Shown in pieces: positions 1-10,176 of a stretch of 64,000 bases of DNA (its first letter is position 1; every line of letters begins with the position of its first letter). Source of the stretch: Ancylostoma caninum (taxonomy: Eukaryota > Nematoda > Chromadorea > Rhabditida > Ancylostomatidae); the NCBI GenBank assembly GCA_037903475.1, contig JBAJFG010000079.1, forward strand, positions 1,116,001-1,180,000, given 5' to 3'. The position numbers were made by a program, and so were the translations under genes. The notes beneath the pieces are model-generated. The model did not search any database, was not told where the DNA came from, and worked only from the letters and a program-made list of their open reading frames with translations.

Positions 1-1307
1 GGTCAAACGGCACCGATTCCGATAGGTATTTTCGATTGTCTTGCTGCGTGCTCGACACACCACCATCGCTCAGGCTAAATGTTGTGCTATGTCGCATATC
101 ACGTGCTTTCTTCTTTCTCTCCTTTGTGTGACTTTGGTGAGCCACCTTCCTGGCGGAGTTGCTTAGATCTGCGCTTTTCCAACGGACTAGTCACGCTTCT
201 ACGACGCATTAACTCTGCGCTCTTTATTCTGCTACGTTGTTTTTCATTTTTGCTCTGAGCACCTCGTCGACCCTGTTGATCTGCTTGTATTTTGATCGAT
301 TCATTCGCGGTAATGAATACGGTAAATTGTTCAATAAGTTTTCATTCAATCTATTTATATCCTTAATAATGAGATTTTGTAGAGTACATTTTTGTGACTG
401 GTTCTGCATTGTTTTGAAATGTGTTTGTGATGTTATTTTGCATTGCCGCTTCTGGTAATTATAACTTAGCGTTTTATTGTGAATATAAATTATTTAATGT
501 GTTCCGGTTCTCTCTCTGTTCCTTTGATATAACTGGTGGTTACCATGCAAAATATCGTGAAAGTTCGTAAAGATGTCGCTATTTTGGGTGTGACTTCTTT
601 TTGTGGTTACGTCATTGACTGCTTGGGCTAAGGAGGAATTCAGCATGGTAATTATCTATCTAATTGTGGATTAGCTTAGAATTAGCACAAAGCTGTCAGA
701 AAGCATTCACATCTTCACCTTCCTTACGCGTTGTCAACCAGAAACCATGGACATACATAAGTGATTTGCAGCAAGGAAGTATGATAAATTTGGACATCAG
801 CGGCCTGTAGGCTAGTTCAGTATTTTCAAGTGCGATTTTCTATAGAAACCATTTCTTTTTATCCTTGGTAGTGTTCGCACATGCTAAAGTAGCACATACT
901 CATCTCACGGTCTCTTACAGGCCGTTCACCGAGCACTTGGTATCGCACCGCTTGAACTCATGCGTTCCACGTACTTCCCACATCACTTGCGGGGCTATTT
1001 TAACATGTCACGTAGGTATAAAGCACTCGGACCAACAAGCTAAAACGTGGACGACTTGTTAAAAGCATCTCTGCACTCTCCACGTGGGATTTCACCCGTA
1101 CCGAGTCGTTTCTTTTTCCAGATTTCATGGCTTTCAAGTACAGAAGAACTTCGTGTTTTTCTCTTTATTTTCCAGAAATATTGCTACAAATTTTTAATTT
1201 CAAGACGCCTGAAAACAGAAGTGCTCCTAGTCTGATGTCAAGAACAAGTCCTGTGGGTACTGTTTCGAAGTGCAGCGGGCGGCGATGAGCGATACGTCAT
1301 GCTGCCA
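1..1307. other. no gene recognised
   Basis: Only short open frames without splice-site support or recognisable motifs are visible on either strand. No repeat shared with the rest of the window was noticed. Confidence 0.5.
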
Positions 1308-1309
1308 TA

Positions 1310-1391
1310 CAGGAAGAGTCAATCACGATCGCTACTCCCACAGCCTGGAGCGTGGCACCACCTACGCAGCGATCGAGATTGACGCTCCCTG
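1310..1391. mobile_element. 82-bp MITE, TA target site
   Basis: The two ends are inverted copies: CAGGAAGAGTCAATCACGAT at the left pairs imperfectly with the complement of the right end, which finishes GATTGACGCTCCCTG. A TA flanks each end (1308-1309, 1392-1393), as left by Tc1/mariner-type transposition. Termini CAGGAAG/CTCCCTG match those of the 5682 and 7244 elements, so this is probably a deleted relative. It encodes nothing. Confidence 0.7.
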
Positions 1392-1393
1392 TA

Positions 1394-2245
1394 TACCTAT
1401 GTACATGCGCACGCTATCCTACCCTGTCTGAAAGATTGAGCATGGCAGTCAACCACTGTCAGTTATCGTTCCTTACGTACACCCATGTTTAGGTACTCTG
1501 AGGTGATCCCAACAACTCACTAGATCGACTAAGCAGTTCTTTGACATCCTACTGAATATGGATGTGCACCACCTAGTGACACTCTTCCAGCAATTAAGAC
1601 AACCATTCTACTATTCGTTTAGTAGACTCTATCCTCGTTGAATGATGGGAATAACCAACGACGACGAACTAAATTTCGAATCACGCACAACTGGCATTCC
1701 CTTCCGCTACGATCGTTTAGTCGACGGGTAAATGCTCATGAGCTTGGAAACAAAGGGGTCAAGGAAGTATTGTTGAGTTAGCGACAACAGGGCTAGGATT
1801 CATGTATGCTTAACTGAGCAAAACAGGCTAGCACACCAACTTCCGCATCCTGTTTGAAATCATGTGGTGAAATGTTGGGTATACCTCAATAATGTGCAAG
1901 CGGGGTGCGAGACGAGTCTCGCTAACTATCTTTCGTATGAAGGTCTCACTCCCAGCTTTAAGAATTTAGTGGCTTGTAGCTTACCGCGGCCTAATGTCGA
2001 CCTATCGGGTTTATCTTAAAAAAACAGCGTAATCAGAAAGCTGCTTCGTTGCTATTGTAGTCGACAATACAGGCATTGGTCGTTTTCAGTAATGTTTGGA
2101 GAGGGAACGTCAATCATTATTGCACACGCAGTGGAGGCATCACCACATCCCTCGTTAACCCACGTTGGTATTAGGTTGTATAGGCCTTACGCTGCATCGG
2201 TAGAAAGTTGTTGATGCGGAGCGAGTCTGCGATACGTGCATGGGC
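1394..2245. other. no gene recognised
   Basis: No coding frame, splice pattern or repeat that I can support. Confidence 0.45.
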
Positions 2246-2806
2246 GCCCTGGGTGCGCAACGGTCGATCCGATTCGGATTTTCGCACCATTTCCTCTCTC
2301 TTCTAATTTTCACCTGAGGATATCAGTTAGAGGTGCCAGAAATGGGCCTGGAAATCTGATCGGATCAACAGCGCCACAGCTAAGACTGATCAGTTGCGGC
2401 GTTGCAAGCCTAGGATTGTGGACGAGTTGTCCGTAGACTACGTTTACATCGTCTTATGCAGTTATGAGATGTTGTGGGACCACAGGTCTATGTAGGCAGG
2501 GTGATTGCAACCATGAGGTCGTACGATTTGTTTCATTTATTTTTTTTTACCGATCATGGCATCCTACGAGCTTGGAGCACGAAACCTGCAGAAACCGATT
2601 ACAAAGTGTAGATGTAATACAACTCGTCCACAAATCTGCGCCTACGACATAATAATAGGGCATTAGTTCTGGCGCTGTTGATCCGAACTGGATTTTTTGT
2701 CTTCCTTCTCGCATCTTTGACTGAATTTCCTCAGGCTATAACTAGCGGAGGAAGGAAGAGGTGCGAAAATCCAATCGGATCAACCGCCTGTTCCCCGGGC
2801 GCCCTG
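2246..2806. repeat. 560-bp imperfect palindrome (foldback element)
   Basis: The arms are roughly 2246-2436 and 2616-2806. The left arm contains GATCCGATTCGGATTTTCGC and TTGTGGACGAGTTGT. The right arm contains their complements, GGTGCGAAAATCCAATCGGA and ACAACTCGTCCACAA, in reverse order. Both arms also share the outer gcgccctg box. It is probably a degraded foldback transposon without coding capacity. Confidence 0.65.
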
Positions 2807-2876
2807 CCTGTGGTAAGCGAGGTCGGATTCGCTCAGTTGTTCGAGGACGCCACTCATTAAATTCAGAGCCATACTA

Positions 2877-3720
2877 TCACTCTTCGCCAATTTCCGGGAA
2901 GCGTTTCGATGCCTTCGCCATAAAAATGTACTGGCAATGAACCGAAATGTTGCTCAACCAACGATCCAAGTCATCTTCATCATCGAAAGCGTTCCTTTTC
3001 AAGGCGTTAGAGAGAGTCAGGAGAAGTTGGTTATCTTTTCGTGCAAGATCGGTCCTGTACGGTGGTGAACTCAGCACTTCCCATCCGAACTCGAGTAGCT
3101 TTTGGTCGCTCTTATAATAAGCGGCCGAGCATTGTCGTGCAGGTATTAGATCGTGATTCGAACGCTTCTCTGCGATTTTTATCCTGCTGCTGACACCAAT
3201 GGTCACTGGTCTGCTATGCGTGGCTGTACCTCGCAGTGTATGATGCCTTTGCAGTCACACCAAGCACTGATGATAACCTTAAGAGGGACCTGCCTTTGGC
3301 TGCGGCTCATGCTGCTCCTTCTTGTCTACCCAAGATGGGCTGCGCTTAATGTTGACATACAGCACCACTTCTCACCTCCTGTAAAAGAAGGACATCATCC
3401 AGTTCTTTATGCGCCTACAAGAGGGCGATTCATAGCCACCTCTCCATGTCGCTGGAGATTGCGTTTCGTTAAATCATCATCACGCTGTGTAATAACTTCT
3501 ACAGTCCTGTAGATCAGGAGCGAAGGATCTCCGCGACGCTTAGAATCCTCCACGTCGTTATCTCCAGCAAGCAGATAATGGGTCGACGTGTTAGAGATGA
3601 CTGAAGACAACGTTCGACCGTGATACCAGTTATGTCTAACATGTTGATCAATGATCTTCTTGTTAGAGATAATGACGTGGGGGAGCACAAGCGCTGCGGT
3701 GATCCTTCTATCTCAATCTA
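2877..3720 (-). pseudogene. mariner-family transposase remnant
   Basis: The open part at 2877-3206 reads on the minus strand as a mariner transposase C-terminus: KLLEFGWEVLSSPPYRTDLA, then NALKRNAFDDEDDLDRWLS, matching the family pattern W-E-V-L-x-x-P-P-Y-S-P-D-L-A and the following F-D-x-x-x-D-L-x-x-W-L. The last catalytic aspartate of the D,D34D triad lies in this stretch (position of YRTDLA). Upstream frames to about 3700 are broken by stops and frame changes, so the gene is dead. No clean terminal repeats were found. Confidence 0.75.
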
Positions 3721-3796
3721 GAGCACTATGTATATACGGTCTGTTAGCTCAGGAAGTGCACCAGAGTGGCCTTTGTCTGCAATTACGACTTTGTCT

Positions 3797-3880
3797 GCAG
3801 AATGCGTCTGGAAGGTGATTTTACGAAATGGCAGTTGGGAAACATCAAAATGGAAAGAATCACACCACATACATATGTAT
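3797..3880. repeat. dispersed repeat, copy 1 of 3
   Basis: The sequence starts gcagaatgcgtctggaagg and continues to a block reading aaacatcaaaatggaa. Two further copies lie at about 11047-11130 and 24246-24330, in the same orientation. No coding potential; family not recognised. Confidence 0.6.
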
Positions 3881-3984
3881 CAAAAAATTAAAAATTAGAT
3901 ATATTCCATGTTCTGCTATCGTAAAACCTGGGCATTTTGTAGATAATATTTCTTGATTTGTTTCGCCATACAGGTTGTTACAGA

Positions 3985-4035
3985 CACTTTTATTCGCCAA
4001 CGTTTCGGCAACACGCCGTTTTCAAGGCCTGAAAG
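3985..4035 (-). other. Penelope-like element 3' stem-loop
   Basis: On the minus strand this reads CGGC-GTGTT-GCCG followed directly by AAACGTTGGCG, downstream of the GIY-YIG reading frame. Penelope-like elements commonly carry hammerhead-ribozyme-like motifs in their terminal repeats. The stem and the GAAAC-like 3' side are present here, but the expected CTGATGA strand reads CTTGAAAA, so an active ribozyme is doubtful. Confidence 0.45.
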
Positions 4036-4251
4036 TGGGTCAATTTTTATGAATTCGTGTTCGATACCATCAAGCGCCTCCTCTGAACTGTGCATTCAAC
4101 TCATTCGGCCTATTCAACGGCGAAAATCAGACGTGGGAGACGAACTCACCAAGCGTCCCACCAAGAAGCGGAGATGTTATCCGCGCCGCAATGCGATATT
4201 GTCACCAGCGGATGAGTGAGCGTCACTCAGCATGAGCCTTCGATGACAATC

Positions 4252-5127
4252 TTATAGCTCGCATAATGGTACGAACGGCATTAGATCACTAGTTATCGAT
4301 ATGTGCTCATTTCTGTTGTTCATTCTGGGGTTTCGCACGGAAATCCAGAATGCTTCGAGAGCTTTCCTCGCCGAGATGTCTGGCTCGTAGGCCAGAATCC
4401 TGCATGCTACATCGAAATCGTTCCCACTGTGGTCTTCGCGTTTATGTTTTCCGAGTGGCTTTACCAAACTTTCCCTTCTTTTGCTAGCAAGGTGTTCATT
4501 TAATCGTACATGAAGAGGTCGTCCGGTCTCACCGATGTAGGTCGCATGGCAGCTTAAACATTCTATTTGGTAAACGACCCCTGTTTTAGCACAATCTCCG
4601 ATTTTGCCGTATGGACATGTGACGCAGTTTTCTGTGATACAAGATCTATCGTATAGTCTATTATGGACCAACTGTCGTTTGATGTTATCGTTGGGGATGT
4701 TGATAAGAACGACATCATTCTCTAGTTGAGCCCGGGCAAGACATTTCTTTATTGCGTCACTGATCCCATCCGAAATGAAGGGTATGCACAGGGGAAGTTT
4801 GTTATGGTATTCGTTAGTTTTACTACCACTGCGAGCTCTACGATGTCGTTGCTCCCGTGAAAGGTAGCCATTTTCGCGCGCTATAACTGATGCAAGTCTG
4901 GTGGACTCTTGGCGTTCTGCCTCACCACTGCTCACCTCTACTGCTGTTTTAAACATGTTGCCAATTACAGCACGCTTGACCGTCATCGGGTGCGCGGACC
5001 TCGCATGTACAATTTTGTTCTTGGAACTCTCTTTGCGATACCATTTTACATGAACCATGCCGTTAGAGATTTTCAGCTGCGTGTTTAGGAATGGTAGCCA
5101 ACCTTCGTGTGGAGTTTCCCTAGTCAA
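4252..5127 (-). CDS. Penelope-like retroelement, C-terminal region with GIY-YIG endonuclease
   Basis: This is an uninterrupted 291-codon frame. The N-terminal part carries HEGWLPFLNTQLKISNG and ARSAHPMTVKRAVIGNMF, typical of the region just after the reverse transcriptase palm in Penelope-like elements. A cysteine pair CVTC follows, then GIY-YIG signatures: GVVYQIECLSC, ATYIGETGRPLHVRLNEH with the conserved Arg, and ALEAFWI with the candidate catalytic Glu. The endonuclease nicks target DNA during retrotransposition. Reading frame sense continues upstream to about 5155 (SQYIKLTRE), but the reverse transcriptase palm itself is missing, so this is a 5'-truncated copy and the M at 5127 is not a true start. 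Its 3' flank holds a stem-loop at 3985-4035. It is probably immobile despite the intact frame. Confidence 0.85.
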   Translation of the reverse strand: MTRETPHEGWLPFLNTQLKISNGMVHVKWYRKESSKNKIVHARSAHPMTVKRAVIGNMFKTAVEVSSGEAERQESTRLASVIARENGYLSREQRHRRARSGSKTNEYHNKLPLCIPFISDGISDAIKKCLARAQLENDVVLINIPNDNIKRQLVHNRLYDRSCITENCVTCPYGKIGDCAKTGVVYQIECLSCHATYIGETGRPLHVRLNEHLASKRRESLVKPLGKHKREDHSGNDFDVACRILAYEPDISARKALEAFWISVRNPRMNNRNEHISITSDLMPFVPLCEL

Positions 5128-5189
5128 TTTTATGTACTGTGATTGTAACGAACAAAGCGATGTGAGTGATAGCGACAGTGGAAACGATG

Positions 5190-5680
5190 ATTATCGATCA
5201 CCACGCTACATCAGTTATCATCCCTCTCACTTCTGAAGCCTCATTCACTTTATCCATGTGGCGATCGCGACGACAGCCGGCTGTAGTGGCGATCGCCACA
5301 ATTGCTGGCGAAGGCTGGGGATACTCTATCTGACCGCATTTCCGAACTGATAAGATTGAAAGTAAGGGGGGGGGTCAAATTAGTCAGAAAGAGCACTTAT
5401 TCTTGTACAATTTCGACATTTTAGAAAGTGGAAGGGAGAAAATCATCAGAAAATGAGTCAAAACAAGGAGAAATTGGGCAGAATACAAAAATCTACAAGA
5501 TTTCTTGACTATATATCACGTCTATACATGCTTCTCACGCAAGTTTAGACGCATTTAGCTTTGGAGCGCGGCAGCGCTCCACTAAACGGCTCGCGATAGT
5601 ACCTTGGAGCGAGCGGAAAGGGAGGCATACTCCGAAGAGGAGGTGATAGATGATAAGATGTGGGGCGTATGATAGCACAT
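5190..5680. other. non-coding stretch with a 40-bp palindrome
   Basis: At 5258-5299 two copies of ggcgatcgc flank a central agccggct, giving a strong hairpin. A short poly-G run follows at 5367-5375. No gene is visible. Confidence 0.5.
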
Positions 5681-5681
5681 A

Positions 5682-5879
5682 CAGGAAGCTCCAAATGTAT
5701 GCAGTCAAGAGGGCGTGGCCACGGCGCGGCTCCTTGATCAGACACACGCGCTCTCTATGCTGCCTCTGGCTTCTCTGACTCTGCAGCCAACCAGTGGCAG
5801 CATGCCGAGCGCCTGTGTCTCTGTCTAAAGCCGCGCCGTGGCCACGTCCCTCTTGACTGCGGACATTTGGAGCTCCCTG
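5682..5879. mobile_element. 198-bp foldback MITE, TA target site
   Basis: Long terminal inverted repeats begin CAGGAAGCTCCAAATG and end CATTTGGAGCTCCCTG. They extend inward through gcagtcaagagg and a ggccacgg box, so nearly the whole element can fold. TA flanks both sides (5680-5681 and 5880-5881). The element at 7244-7442 is a close copy. Confidence 0.85.
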
Positions 5880-6124
5880 TATAATCTGTTCCAAAAATCA
5901 GAGCAATTCAATGTGTTTTGTTTAATTACACAGCGCGCATTTTATCACACGCCAAATCATGAAAATTGGCGCTATCCATCGACGGTCGATAGCTGCAAGC
6001 AAAACATATCTTGCCTATAACAACGTGGCAAGACTTACCTCACCTTGGCGGACGGCCAAGTGGCAAGATTCGTGAAAAAGACAGTACGTACTAGTATAGG
6101 TGAATGGTAGGAGGCTGAAACTTA

Positions 6125-6268
6125 CAGTCATTCTCAAAAATTCTTGCCTCACGCTGAACCGCCCGTCAGCTTAGCCACGTCACACCATGTATGATAATGC
6201 ATAGCTGATGCGGAGCGGCTTAGCAGATGGGCGGTGAAGCGTGAGGCAAGTATTTTTGAGAAGGACTG
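6125..6268. mobile_element. 144-bp MITE with CAGTC termini, copy 1
   Basis: Inverted ends run from CAGTCATTCTCAAAAATTCT at the left to a right end finishing TTTTTGAGAAGGACTG, with TA on both sides. Copies of the same family are at 11739-11882 (identical length) and 48098-48248 (opposite orientation). The structure fits a non-autonomous Tc1/mariner derivative. Confidence 0.85.
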
Positions 6269-6501
6269 TATGTGTTTCACTAGGAAAATTGTGCTCCGGA
6301 GCTCAGCAAGTATGCCAGCCTGTCTAAAACAGCACCGAGCATACAATTTCTTGCTTCACATAGGTTTTGTGATCTGGTAGCATATATTCATTATGAGTAC
6401 CATTACGCTTCTTCACTTCAATTTGGTCTCAATCGGTTAAATCTCGACGTAACGGGAGAGTGCTTCAGTGCTCACTCATTCAGACTCAGAATGTGAGCAT
6501 A

Positions 6502-6770
6502 CAGTGGACGTCAAAGACGGTGGCCCATCCACGTCCTCGGACGAAGGACGCCGCAACCGCGCCGCGCGCACCGGGATCGGTGTCGTTTACCACCGGAATG
6601 CTACTCCTAGGCGCGTTCTTCCCGACTCGGTCGAAAATCCTTGAAACTGATAGAAAAGCTGCTAGAAATAGCATAAGAGCAGCAGAAGACATCGGCTATG
6701 GCACCCGCAGTGCGGTTGCGCGGCGTCTTTCCCGAGGCCGCGAATGGGCCACCGTCGTTGAGGTCCACTG
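6502..6770. mobile_element. 269-bp MITE with CAGTGGACGT termini, copy 1
   Basis: The left end CAGTGGACGTCAAAGACGGT and the right end, which finishes ACCGTCGTTGAGGTCCACTG, are inverted repeats continuing through tggcccat. TA duplications lie at 6500-6501 and 6771-6772. The interior is also partly self-complementary, which is why both strands look open here; neither is a gene. A second copy is at 50351-50602. Confidence 0.85.
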
Positions 6771-6772
6771 TA

Positions 6773-7241
6773 CACTTTCTTTGTTTGCATAAGTTTGGAT
6801 TGCCTTCTTAAAAAACTTCTAGTGTCCCCCTAGTTCTTACCTCACAGAAGATTTCCAGTCAATCTGTGCAGTTTCCGCAGCGCAGGAGTTCTTCGACTGC
6901 TCCGGACAATGGAAACCTGCAAATGATGTGCTCCAATCGGACTTCTCATCCTGGATCGCCGCTATTGCGCTGCTCAAGCTACGAGCAGTTCTTTTGCAAG
7001 CTTTCTTTTTTCGTCTTTCATTGCCTTTATCAGCGTATTCCTTTTCTTCGGAACAACGAAAACCCCAAAATTTTTCCCGAGACTACGCCTCGGATCCCGT
7101 ATAAAGCTCCCCTTGCTTTCCAACCCTTTTACGAAGCCCAGCGACAAGCCGTACTGGGGTCTGGACTATACCTTCCTAACTGACGCCGGTGATCGGCGAT
7201 GGTGATAAAGTGACCATCCGAGACTTGCACCTTTTCACACA
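6773..7241. other. no gene recognised
   Basis: Short open frames only; no support from splice sites or motifs. Confidence 0.4.
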
Positions 7242-7243
7242 TA

Positions 7244-7442
7244 CAGGAAGCTGCAAATGTCCGCAGTCAAGAGGGATGTGGCCACAGCGCGGCTCCTTGA
7301 TCAGACACAGGCGCTCTCTATGCTGCATCTGGCTTCTCTGACTCTGCAAACAACCAGTGGCAGCATGCAGAGCGCCTATGTCTCTGCCTAAAGCCGCGTC
7401 GTGGCCACGCCCCTCTTGACTGCGGACATTTGGAGCCTCCTG
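7244..7442. mobile_element. 199-bp foldback MITE, copy 2 of the 5682 family
   Basis: It shares almost the whole length of the 5682-5879 element, including the CAGGAAGCTGCAAATG start and the right-hand TTTGGAGCCTCCTG. TA occurs on each side (7242-7243, 7443-7444). Confidence 0.85.
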
Positions 7443-7444
7443 TA

Positions 7445-7833
7445 GTTTACCGTTGATCTGAATCTACCAGGTGCCGTAATCGACCATTGTCGGCTTCGGA
7501 TGCGCGTCCCGAACTCGCCAGTGCGAATGCGTCTGGACCAATCCTGTGCAATGCGTTCGGCCACTGCACCGTCCCCCAAATACAGCGTTAGTACAGCGAT
7601 TTGCTGATTCACCAGACTTGAAGCTGTATACTAAAAGGCCGCAAATGTACTGTTTCGAAAGCTCCATATTCGTGGAAGAGATTGTGCAGGAGTTTGCAGG
7701 TAGTGATAATAATGAACTCGCGCATACCTGACCTCCTTAGATATACAAAAGATAGGTTGCTGCAAAGCAGCGTAGGGCTTAAAAGCCGCGAGAACTTTCC
7801 CTGCAACCTAATATGATAGCATCAGCACTGGGG
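7445..7833. other. no gene recognised
   Basis: Overlapping short frames on both strands; nothing identifiable. Confidence 0.4.
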
Positions 7834-7837
7834 TTAA

Positions 7838-8404
7838 AGGCAGTGTCCATGCAAAATTTCCGATACATCAGATCTGCTATCCTCTTACTCTGCTCGACGA
7901 GCTGATTGCAACTGTTTAGGTCTTACCCGTGGAAACCTCAAAATCTGTGGTTTTCGGAAGGCTCAAAGTCACGATGCGGACGAGTTGTCCGGTGAAAAAT
8001 GAAGTAATAAGGCTCCTCGAACTCTCGTACATATTTTAGACAAACCAACTGATAATTCCCATAGAACATCCTGAGGAACATCTACAACTCCATTTTGTTT
8101 CTTGTTCATTTGGATTTTTCCTAAAAACCCGCTATTTTCAAAAACGAGGTCGAAATTTTTGGCACAGTATCGATTGAAATACTTTTTAAATTTAGAGATA
8201 CGTGTTGAACAAGTTAGTACACGTTGATGTGAGAGCCGTTCGCACCATTAGAGAATGCAGGGGGACCAGACTGTTAGGCAGTAAAACGTGTCTTGACAAT
8301 CTTATACACGACTTAATATGTTTTCACAGAATCCTCGAAGGGGCGGAGCGGGCACTGGATCAGCTTTGGGTACTAATACTGAAGATTGTGCCTGGACACT
8401 GCCT
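7838..8404. mobile_element. 567-bp TTAA-flanked element, member 1
   Basis: Terminal inverted repeats AGGCAGTGTCCATGCA and TGCCTGGACACTGCCT are flanked by perfect TTAA duplications (7834-7837 and 8405-8408), the target signature of piggyBac-type transposition. No transposase is encoded. The element at 15162-16335 shares both ends and long internal blocks, for example ctgattgcaactgt and aaggctcctcgaactctcg. Confidence 0.85.
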
Positions 8405-8595
8405 TTAACGCGTATCAACGTGGGATGACGAGTGATGTGGTGCTTCTTCTTTGCTTGATATCATCGGAGTTACGGTCTTCTTCAGTCTGGAACTTTAGTT
8501 CATAGTTCTTTTCACTGTGATGCGTACAGCTGCCTTGTTTCATTTCCTCACGAAACACCTAAGTTTTGAGAAATTTCGTGGAACCTTCGACATGC

Positions 8596-9856
8596 TCAGA
8601 CAATTGCAGCGGCCGGCCCGCGCACCCACTAGCGGCCGGGCTATCGCCGCCACCGCCGCCCGGCCGCTAAACGAGCGCGGGCCGGCCGTTACTAGGCCGC
8701 CGCTCGGCCTGTATGGTGATCAAATCGATCGATTCGCGCTCGTAAATGCATCCGTCCTTCGAGTTTTCTGTCTTTCTTGATTTACTGCGAGCGAATTCTA
8801 TAATGTGCAATAGTTTATTATAGCAAAGATCGAGCACACATATATAACTATATTTTTTAAAGGAATTCATGAATCGAGAGAAATAACGAATCCGTGCTCT
8901 TAAAATAGGAAAACAAACAGTAAGACTGACAACTAGCAAACTTTCAGTACATTGGTTTACATTTTCGACTTCAAGAAAGTAAGCTTCGTTTGTTCAAGAG
9001 CAATCTTAAAAACACTCAAAAAAGCAAGACAGTGGCATAAATGGATTCAGCTAATAAAAAACCAAATAAAGAAGTAGACGTGTCCATGGCCAAGCCCTGC
9101 TCCTCTTGTCTTCTTCCTGTTGCAGAGTTTGAGCATTAGAGCCACACCATGGTTGTAAAAGTGAAGTTAGTTATCACATTTACGGCAGTGTCGTCTGAAG
9201 ATTTAAGAGAAACAGTGATTAATAATGCCATTTAAGCAACAGAATAATACAAGTAAAGGCACATTGGAAACACTTACATTTAGTTTGCGACAGATTTTAT
9301 GCTATGAATTTGCATTATTACTCACATTCACTACTCCATCAATAAGTTTAGTGTGAATGAATGTGAATCGAATCTTCCTTTCATTTCCTCAGTCTGCATC
9401 TAGTCAGCATCATCCATTTGCAGAATTGAATGGTGAAAGAGAAGAAAGCACGACAAAATCGGAGGACATCTGAAATTTTTGTAATATCCCCTGAGTTGTA
9501 ACGTAGAACATTTCGAAAGTATTCTAAGATATCGAATTCTAAAGTGTTCGAACTTCACAGAAACAAAATGGTCAATACAATTCATCAACGACAAAGAAAA
9601 ACAGAAAAAAAAAACAAGTGATTGATGACGAAGAAGAACACCGTCTATTCTAATGCGATTTCCCGTAAGGGAAGCGTTTTACGTGAAAATGCACAATTTT
9701 TATGGTCGCGCGGCTGGCTTGGCGGGAACCTAAGGGCCGCCGCTCGGCCGCTAGTGGCGTGGGTAGCTCGCGGCCGGGCGGCGGCCCATAAAATTAGGGC
9801 CGCTTCCCGGCCGCTCGGCTCATGAGGCGCGCGGGCCGCTCCCTCCAATTGTCTGA
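8596..9856. mobile_element. 1.26-kb element with GC-rich ends and CTCAGACAATTG termini
   Basis: The left end starts CTCAGACAATTGCAGCGGCC and the right end is its complement, finishing in CAATTGTCTG. Each end carries 100-130 bp of very GC-rich, self-complementary sequence (repeated cggccgct and gcgggccggcc). The middle (about 8760-9690) is AT-rich and non-coding. No clear target duplication is visible. Termini of the same type recur at 27247, 28890 and 29095. It ends about 90 bp before the regulatory box of manf-1. Confidence 0.6.
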
Positions 9857-9942
9857 GTGGGTGGTCACGACTACCGTGGTTGCCGAGAGGTACGCGTCAG
9901 CGCCTGCAATTGGCGCAAACGCAGTGCGCGACGTGAGCTCGC

Positions 9943-9951
9943 ACCACGTCA
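9943..9951 (-). promoter_or_regulatory. unfolded-protein-response element (XBP1/ATF6-type) upstream of manf-1
   Basis: The minus strand reads TGACGTGGT, an exact match to the UPRE core TGACGTGG/A. It lies about 225 bp before the manf-1 start codon, and a related TGACGTTG is at 9969-9976 on the plus strand. MANF genes are known ER-stress targets, so position and sequence agree; binding is inferred. Confidence 0.6.
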
Positions 9952-10165
9952 GCCGTATCACGTTTATGCTGACGTTGCTTTTCCAGCTATTTATGTGAGG
10001 AAGCTCGTGGGGTTGGGGTTGTAGTGGTTCTGGGCTAAATTAGCGCTAATTCTCCTCATTCTCAGGCATCTGTTTTTTTTTTGCTGTAGGTAAATAAATG
10101 AGTCAGAGCATCATCTGGTTTCCTGATGTTTAAATGTGTCGTTCCTTGCTATATTCTTTAATATT

Positions 10166-10176
10166 CTGCTTTCAGA
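10166..10176 (+). promoter_or_regulatory. probable trans-splice acceptor of manf-1
   Basis: A pyrimidine-rich TGCTTTCAG ends at 10175, one base before the start codon. With no upstream exon recognised, this fits a spliced-leader (SL1-type) addition site. Confidence 0.55.

Noticed and set aside
6460..6792. Open frames on both strands at the same place
   Set aside because: The region is a self-complementary MITE (6502-6770).
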